64,000 nucleotides of DNA from JBGAQP01 sp044220635 (GTDB taxonomy: Bacteria; Pseudomonadota; Gammaproteobacteria; Burkholderiales; Usitatibacteraceae). How positions within the stretch are numbered: the first letter of the stretch is position 1; each line of letters starts with the position of its first letter. Location of the stretch: positions 35,136 to 99,135 of the forward strand of contig JBGAQP010000014.1 of assembly GCA_044220635.1 (NCBI GenBank), in the 5' to 3' direction. Below are positions 60,335-64,000 of this stretch, one piece after another. The position numbers and the translations under genes are program-made. Under the pieces are notes generated by a model that saw nothing but the letters and a program-made list of their open reading frames with translations, was not told the origin of the DNA and made no database searches.

Positions 60335-61084
60335 TCAGAGGAAGGTGCGCGCGAGCAGGACGAGGCCCGAGAGGACGAGGACGGCGCCCACGCTGCGGCG
60401 CATCTGCTCCGTCGTGAGGCCCGTGTGGATGCGCGAGCCCAGCCGCAGCCCCAGCCAGGCGAAGGGGGCGAGCGCGGCCGCGGCGGCGAAGAGCGCGAGG
60501 TGGTAGAGCCCCGCGACCGCGTAGGCGGCGACGCGCGTGAAGGCCGACACCGAGATGATCCCCGCGACCGTCGAACGGACCTCGTTCTTGTGCGCGAGGC
60601 GCCCCGACAGGTACACCGCGTAGACCGGCCCGCCCGCCCCGAAGACCGCGCCGAAGCCGCCGCCGACGAGCCCCGCGGGAACGCTCCACCACGGGGAGAT
60701 CCTGCGGTGGAGCACGGGGTTCGCGATGGCGTGCGCACCCATCGCCACGGCGAAGAAACCCATCGCGGCGCGAAGCGGGGCCTCGGGCAGCTTCACGAGC
60801 AGCGTCACCCCGAGCGCGATCCCCACGAACATGAGCGGCAGCAGGCGCCGCATCTCCCCGCGGTCGATGTGCTCGCGGGTGACGGTGCCGAGGAACACCG
60901 AGGAGGCGAGGTCGAGCATCGCGATCGCCGGGACCAGGAAGGCTAGCGGCAGGAAGTGCGCGAGGATGGAGACCGCGACCGCGGCCGAGCCGAAGCCCGT
61001 GAGGCCGAACACCGTGTAGGCGAGCACGATCACGAGGGGGGCGATCACCCACAGCCAGGGCGGGAGTGCCGCGAGCTCGGTCAT
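60335..61084 (-). CDS. TauE/SafE family sulfite exporter
   Basis: This 249-residue permease has about eight helices with two TauE-type half repeats (GLTGFGSAAVAVS and GLVGGGFGAVFGAGGPVY). The family exports sulfite or sulfonate products. It is one base upstream of ybaK and overlaps xerD by 4 bases, so the three are co-transcribed; a functional link is not evident. Confidence 0.9.
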   Translation of the reverse strand: MTELAALPPWLWVIAPLVIVLAYTVFGLTGFGSAAVAVSILAHFLPLAFLVPAIAMLDLASSVFLGTVTREHIDRGEMRRLLPLMFVGIALGVTLLVKLPEAPLRAAMGFFAVAMGAHAIANPVLHRRISPWWSVPAGLVGGGFGAVFGAGGPVYAVYLSGRLAHKNEVRSTVAGIISVSAFTRVAAYAVAGLYHLALFAAAAALAPFAWLGLRLGSRIHTGLTTEQMRRSVGAVLVLSGLVLLARTFL

Positions 61085-61992
61085 CCGCGCGGATGGTGCT
61101 TCGCGTGCAGCGCCTTCAGCCGCTCGCGCGCGACGTGGGTGTAGATCTGCGTGGTCGAGATGTCCGCGTGGCCCAGCAGCAGCTGCACGACGCGCAGGTC
61201 CGCGCCGTGGTTGATGAGGTGGGTCGCGAAGGCGTGGCGCAGCGTGTGCGGGGAGATCGCCGTGCGGATCCCGGCCGCGGCGGCGTAGCGCTTCACGAGC
61301 CCCCAGAAGGCCTGCCGCGTCATGGCCGCGCCCCGGGCCGTCACGAAGAGCGCGTCGGACTTCTTCCCCGCGAGGATCTCCGGGCGCGCCAGTTTCTGGT
61401 AGCGCGCGATCCAGGCGGCGGCCTCCTCCCCGAGGGGCGTGAGGCGCTCCTTCGAGCCCTTGCCGAGCACGCGCACCACACCCATGTCGAGGCTCACCTG
61501 CACGGTCTTGAGCCCCACCAGCTCCGAGACGCGCAGCCCCGCCGCGTAGAGGGTCTCGAGCATCGCCTTGTCCCGCAGCCCCCGCGCCGTGTCCGCGTCG
61601 GGCGCGCCGAGCAGGGCCTCGACCTCGGCCTCGGAAAGGGACTTGGGCAGCGCGCGGGTGAGCTTCGGGGAATCGAGGTCCGCGGTGGGGTCGTCGGCGC
61701 GCAATCCCTCGCGCACGGCGAAGCGGTAGAAGCGCCGCAGCGTGGAGACGAGCCGGCCCGTGCTGCGCGGCTTCGCGTGGCGCGTGCCCACCTGCCAGGC
61801 GAGGTGGCGCTGGAGGTCCTCGGGAAGCGCGGCGAGGAGGTCGCGCCCCCCGGCCTCGCCGAGCCAGAGCGCGAATTGCGCGAGGTCGCGGCGGTAGCTC
61901 TCGAGCGTGTTCCTCGCGAGGCCGTCCTCGAGCCAGAGGCCGTCGGCGAAGCGCTCGAGGAGCCGCGCGTCAGCCTCGGAGAGCGCCTTCAT
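61081..61992 (-). CDS. xerD: Tyrosine recombinase XerD
   Basis: This 303-residue recombinase has a SAM-like N-terminal core-binding domain (about 5-95) and a catalytic domain with the Arg in AAGLRVSELV, HTLRHAFATH, GHADIS and the Tyr in TTQIYTHVARE. With XerC it resolves chromosome dimers at dif. No integron or phage sits near it, which supports the housekeeping role. It overlaps ogt by 23 bases. Confidence 0.95.
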   Translation of the reverse strand: MKALSEADARLLERFADGLWLEDGLARNTLESYRRDLAQFALWLGEAGGRDLLAALPEDLQRHLAWQVGTRHAKPRSTGRLVSTLRRFYRFAVREGLRADDPTADLDSPKLTRALPKSLSEAEVEALLGAPDADTARGLRDKAMLETLYAAGLRVSELVGLKTVQVSLDMGVVRVLGKGSKERLTPLGEEAAAWIARYQKLARPEILAGKKSDALFVTARGAAMTRQAFWGLVKRYAAAAGIRTAISPHTLRHAFATHLINHGADLRVVQLLLGHADISTTQIYTHVARERLKALHAKHHPRG

Positions 61993-62473
61993 GCCCGAGC
62001 AGCCAGCGCTTGATCCCGAGCTCGAAGCCCTCGGAACGCGAGCCCATGAAGCCGCCGAGCGAGCCGCCCGCGCCGACGATGCGGTGGCAGGGAATGACGA
62101 TCGGCAGCGGGTTCGCGCCGCAGGCCCCTCCGACCGCTAGCGCCGAGGAGCCGAGCTCGCGGGCGAGGTCGCCGTAGGTCCGCACTTCGCCGGCGGGAAT
62201 GCGCTGCATCGCCTCCCACACCGCGAGGCGGTGGCGCGTCCCGGAGAACGCGAGCGGCAGGTCGAAGGCAAAGCGCGGGTTGTCGAGGTAGGCCTGGAGC
62301 TGCACGCAGGCGAGATGCGCGACCGTGTTCCTGCGCGGCGCGAGCGCGGGCACCGCGGGCGAGAGGAAGCGGATGCCGGTGAGGTGCGTGTCCGTCGCGG
62401 CGACGCCCAGGGTCGCGAAGGGCGTGCGGATGCAGGCGGCGAAGGCGGCCACGGGAACGCTGCCCTCAGGCAT
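61970..62473 (-). CDS. ogt: Methylated-DNA--protein-cysteine methyltransferase Ogt
   Basis: This 167-residue protein has the conserved PCHR active site (in IVIPCHRIVG, about 127-136) and a helix-turn-helix-like RTYGDLARELG. It removes methyl groups from O6-methylguanine. It overlaps xerD and the dehydrogenase gene, giving a compact operon. Confidence 0.95.
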   Translation of the reverse strand: MPEGSVPVAAFAACIRTPFATLGVAATDTHLTGIRFLSPAVPALAPRRNTVAHLACVQLQAYLDNPRFAFDLPLAFSGTRHRLAVWEAMQRIPAGEVRTYGDLARELGSSALAVGGACGANPLPIVIPCHRIVGAGGSLGGFMGSRSEGFELGIKRWLLGHEGALRG

Positions 62474-63488
62474 CGGCGCGCTCGCCCGCGAGGTCGCGGA
62501 TCTTCGCGAGGAGCTCCGGGGCGATCGCGATGCCCTCGGCCTCGGCCTTCGCGCGCAGGGCCCGGCGGCGCGCGCCCGGCAGGCGCACGCCGGAGTCCAC
62601 CATCATCGCGGCGACGAGCGCCTCGACCCGATCGAGGAAGGCCTCGCGACCCGCGAGATGGCCGGGGTCGATCGCGAGGAAGGCGTGCCCGATGCGCGTG
62701 GGCCGCCCCGCCTCGGTGAAGAAGCTGTCGGACTCGAAGGACAGCGCCGAGCCCGCGAGCGCGGCGACGAGCAGCTCGATGGCGATCGCGAGCATCGTGC
62801 CCTTCACGCCGCCCGCGGGCACCATCATGCCCTCGAGCGCGGCCTTCGCGTCGGTCGTCGGATGGCCGTCCTTGTCGAGCGCCCAGCCGAGCGGGATCGG
62901 CTTGCCCTCGCGCGAGGCGAGCATGATCTTGCCGCGCGCCGCCTCCGTGAGCGAGAGGTCGATGACGATGGGCGGCTCGCCGCGGCGCGGAAAGGCCGCC
63001 GCGATGGGATTGGTGCCGAGCACCGCGCGCTTGCCGCCCCAGGCGGGCATGGCGGCCGGGGAGTTGGTGAACGCGAACCCGACGAGGCCGGCCGCGGCAA
63101 TCGGCTCCAGGTGGTAGGCCGCGGCGCCGAAGTGATTGCTGTTGGTGACGGCGACGAAGGCTACGCCGTATTCCTGCGCGCGGCGGATCGCCTCGCCCAC
63201 CGCGAGCTCGCAGGCCTCGAACGCGAGCCCGCCGCGCGCGTCCACGAGGCAGGCGGCCCTCGCCCCGCGCGCGACGGCGGGCACCGCCGTGCCCGTGGCG
63301 CGGCCGTTCTTCAGGTGGCCGCAATACTGCGGGATGCGCGAGGCGCCGTGCGAGCCGATGCCCTCGAGCTCGGCGGCGACGAGCGCGCGCGCCGTGGCGG
63401 AGGCCATCGCGGGCGTGGCCCCGGATTTCGCGAGCGCGGCGGCCATGAGGCGCCCGAGCTCCTGCGGCGGAATGCGGAAGGTGGTCAT
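62466..63488 (-). CDS. Malate/L-lactate dehydrogenase family (LDH2/MDH2) oxidoreductase
   Basis: This 340-residue protein has the LDH2 pattern: GIGSHGASRIPQY (about 44-56), TNSNHFGAAAYH (about 114-125) and GTNPIAAAFP (about 158-167). The family oxidises 2-hydroxy acids such as malate or lactate with NAD(P). The ATG at 63488 overlaps the flavoprotein-fragment stop (ATGA). Confidence 0.92.
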   Translation of the reverse strand: MTTFRIPPQELGRLMAAALAKSGATPAMASATARALVAAELEGIGSHGASRIPQYCGHLKNGRATGTAVPAVARGARAACLVDARGGLAFEACELAVGEAIRRAQEYGVAFVAVTNSNHFGAAAYHLEPIAAAGLVGFAFTNSPAAMPAWGGKRAVLGTNPIAAAFPRRGEPPIVIDLSLTEAARGKIMLASREGKPIPLGWALDKDGHPTTDAKAALEGMMVPAGGVKGTMLAIAIELLVAALAGSALSFESDSFFTEAGRPTRIGHAFLAIDPGHLAGREAFLDRVEALVAAMMVDSGVRLPGARRRALRAKAEAEGIAIAPELLAKIRDLAGERADA

Positions 63489-63880
63489 GGGGATAAGAGG
63501 GATTGTCCGGGTCGCACGCGGCTGAAGCGCACGGGCTGCCACGAGACCTCGTAGCCATCGCCCGCGGAGCGCACGCGGGAGAACGCCGAGGACTCGAGCG
63601 CGCCCGTCTCCGGGTGGTCCTCGCGGAAGTGGGCCCCGCGGGAATCGACGCGCGCCTCGGCGGCCGCGCGGATCGCGCGGCTCACGGCGATGAGGCTCTC
63701 GAGGTTGAGCCAGTCGTGCCAGGTCAGATTGTAGCGAAGGTCGCCGCCCGCGATGCCGGTTTGCGCGAGCCGCGCGGCGAGGTCATCCAGGGCGCCCTTC
63801 GCGCGGGCGAGCCCGGCGGCATCGCGCAGGATCCCGACGTCGTCCCACATCACGCGGGCGAGCTCCTCGCGCGCCGACAT
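63485..63880 (-). CDS. Fumarate reductase/succinate dehydrogenase-type flavoprotein C-terminal domain only
   Basis: This 131-residue protein reads like the C-terminal helical domain of SdhA/FrdA flavoproteins (ELARVMWDDVGILRDAAGL, then SRAIRAAAEARVDSRGAHFR). The FAD-binding and capping domains are missing: the frame has a stop (TAG) at 63974-63976, and the DNA beyond 63880 is coded on the other strand. It is coupled to the downstream dehydrogenase (ATGA). Either a stand-alone domain or a truncated remnant. Confidence 0.7.
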   Translation of the reverse strand: MSAREELARVMWDDVGILRDAAGLARAKGALDDLAARLAQTGIAGGDLRYNLTWHDWLNLESLIAVSRAIRAAAEARVDSRGAHFREDHPETGALESSAFSRVRSAGDGYEVSWQPVRFSRVRPGQSLLSP

Positions 63881-64000
63881 GCTGGACCTGCGCGCGGAGG
63901 TGAACGCCCTCGTGTCGCGGCTCGGGCAGGTCGCGCTCGAGGTGCGGGCGCGCAAGGATCGCCTCTGGGAAGGCTACCGGGCGAAGTACGACGAGATCAC
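63879..64000 (+). CDS. N-terminal part of a coiled-coil protein (cut by window edge)
   Basis: From ATG 63879 an open frame with almost only G/C third positions reads a charged, probably coiled-coil start (LRAEVNALVSRL, then LWEGYRAKYDEI). Only 40 residues are in view. Its start codon lies on top of the minus-strand start at 63880 (GACATGCT), so one of the two starts is likely further downstream or the site is a rearrangement joint. No family was recognised. Confidence 0.45.
   Translation, partial: MLDLRAEVNALVSRLGQVALEVRARKDRLWEGYRAKYDEI

Overview
The window looks like part of a very high-GC betaproteobacterial chromosome in draft form. There is a run of 10 Ns at 37934-37943. Codon third positions are almost all G or C. 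Several gene families are typical of Betaproteobacteria: a DUF2917 protein, a BPSS1780-type membrane protein, DUF2905, a 3-hydroxybutyrate oligomer hydrolase and an ATTCCCGC/GCGGGAAT repeat. No rRNA, tRNA, phage, insertion sequence or CRISPR array was seen. The genus cannot be fixed from the sequence alone.

Layout. 1-4.1 kb: a methyltransferase start (cut by the window edge), then a promoter, a SAM-II riboswitch, an intrinsic terminator and metH. 4-9.2 kb: a lipoprotein, a membrane-bound AraC regulator, a secreted PDZ-alpha/beta hydrolase, a secreted unknown and a patatin. 9.3-15.3 kb: a complete napFDAGHBC periplasmic nitrate reductase operon on the minus strand, with a perfect FNR box upstream. 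15.4-20.2 kb: an Old Yellow Enzyme and the tight trio ydfG - yfcG - 3HB-oligomer hydrolase. 20.2-26.6 kb: putA and a Mg2+-type P-type ATPase, both on minus. 26.7-31.5 kb: small exported proteins, an SDR, then dxs, ispA and xseB (isoprenoid precursors). 31.5-34.1 kb: an overlapping operon with a ferritin-like diiron protein, divergent from an OmpR-type regulator and a hybrid histidine kinase. 38-42.2 kb: a Rieske oxygenase, a DUF2857-like protein and an EF-G paralogue.

42.7-47.8 kb is the most unusual part. Four consecutive short genes encode peptides with double-glycine leaders. They are followed by a stem-loop, a CPBP-family membrane protease, an HlyD-type adaptor and a C39-peptidase ABC transporter (PCAT). 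This is a self-contained system for processing and secreting four small, acidic peptides, probably microcin-like or signalling peptides. No post-translational modification enzyme is encoded nearby. A lone HicB-like gene lies on its left and a BrnT/BrnA toxin-antitoxin pair on its right.

48.4-64 kb is mostly housekeeping or general metabolism: two transporters, a rhodanese, two convergent secreted S9 peptidases whose stop codons lie inside a nested palindromic repeat, plsY/folB, a hydrolase-OsmC fusion, ybaK, a TauE permease, xerD, ogt, a malate/lactate dehydrogenase and a flavoprotein C-terminal-domain-only gene. The same nested palindromic repeat occurs at 16.5 kb. Lengths, residue numbers and pairings were worked out by hand from the sequence; family names rest on recognised motifs, not on database searches.
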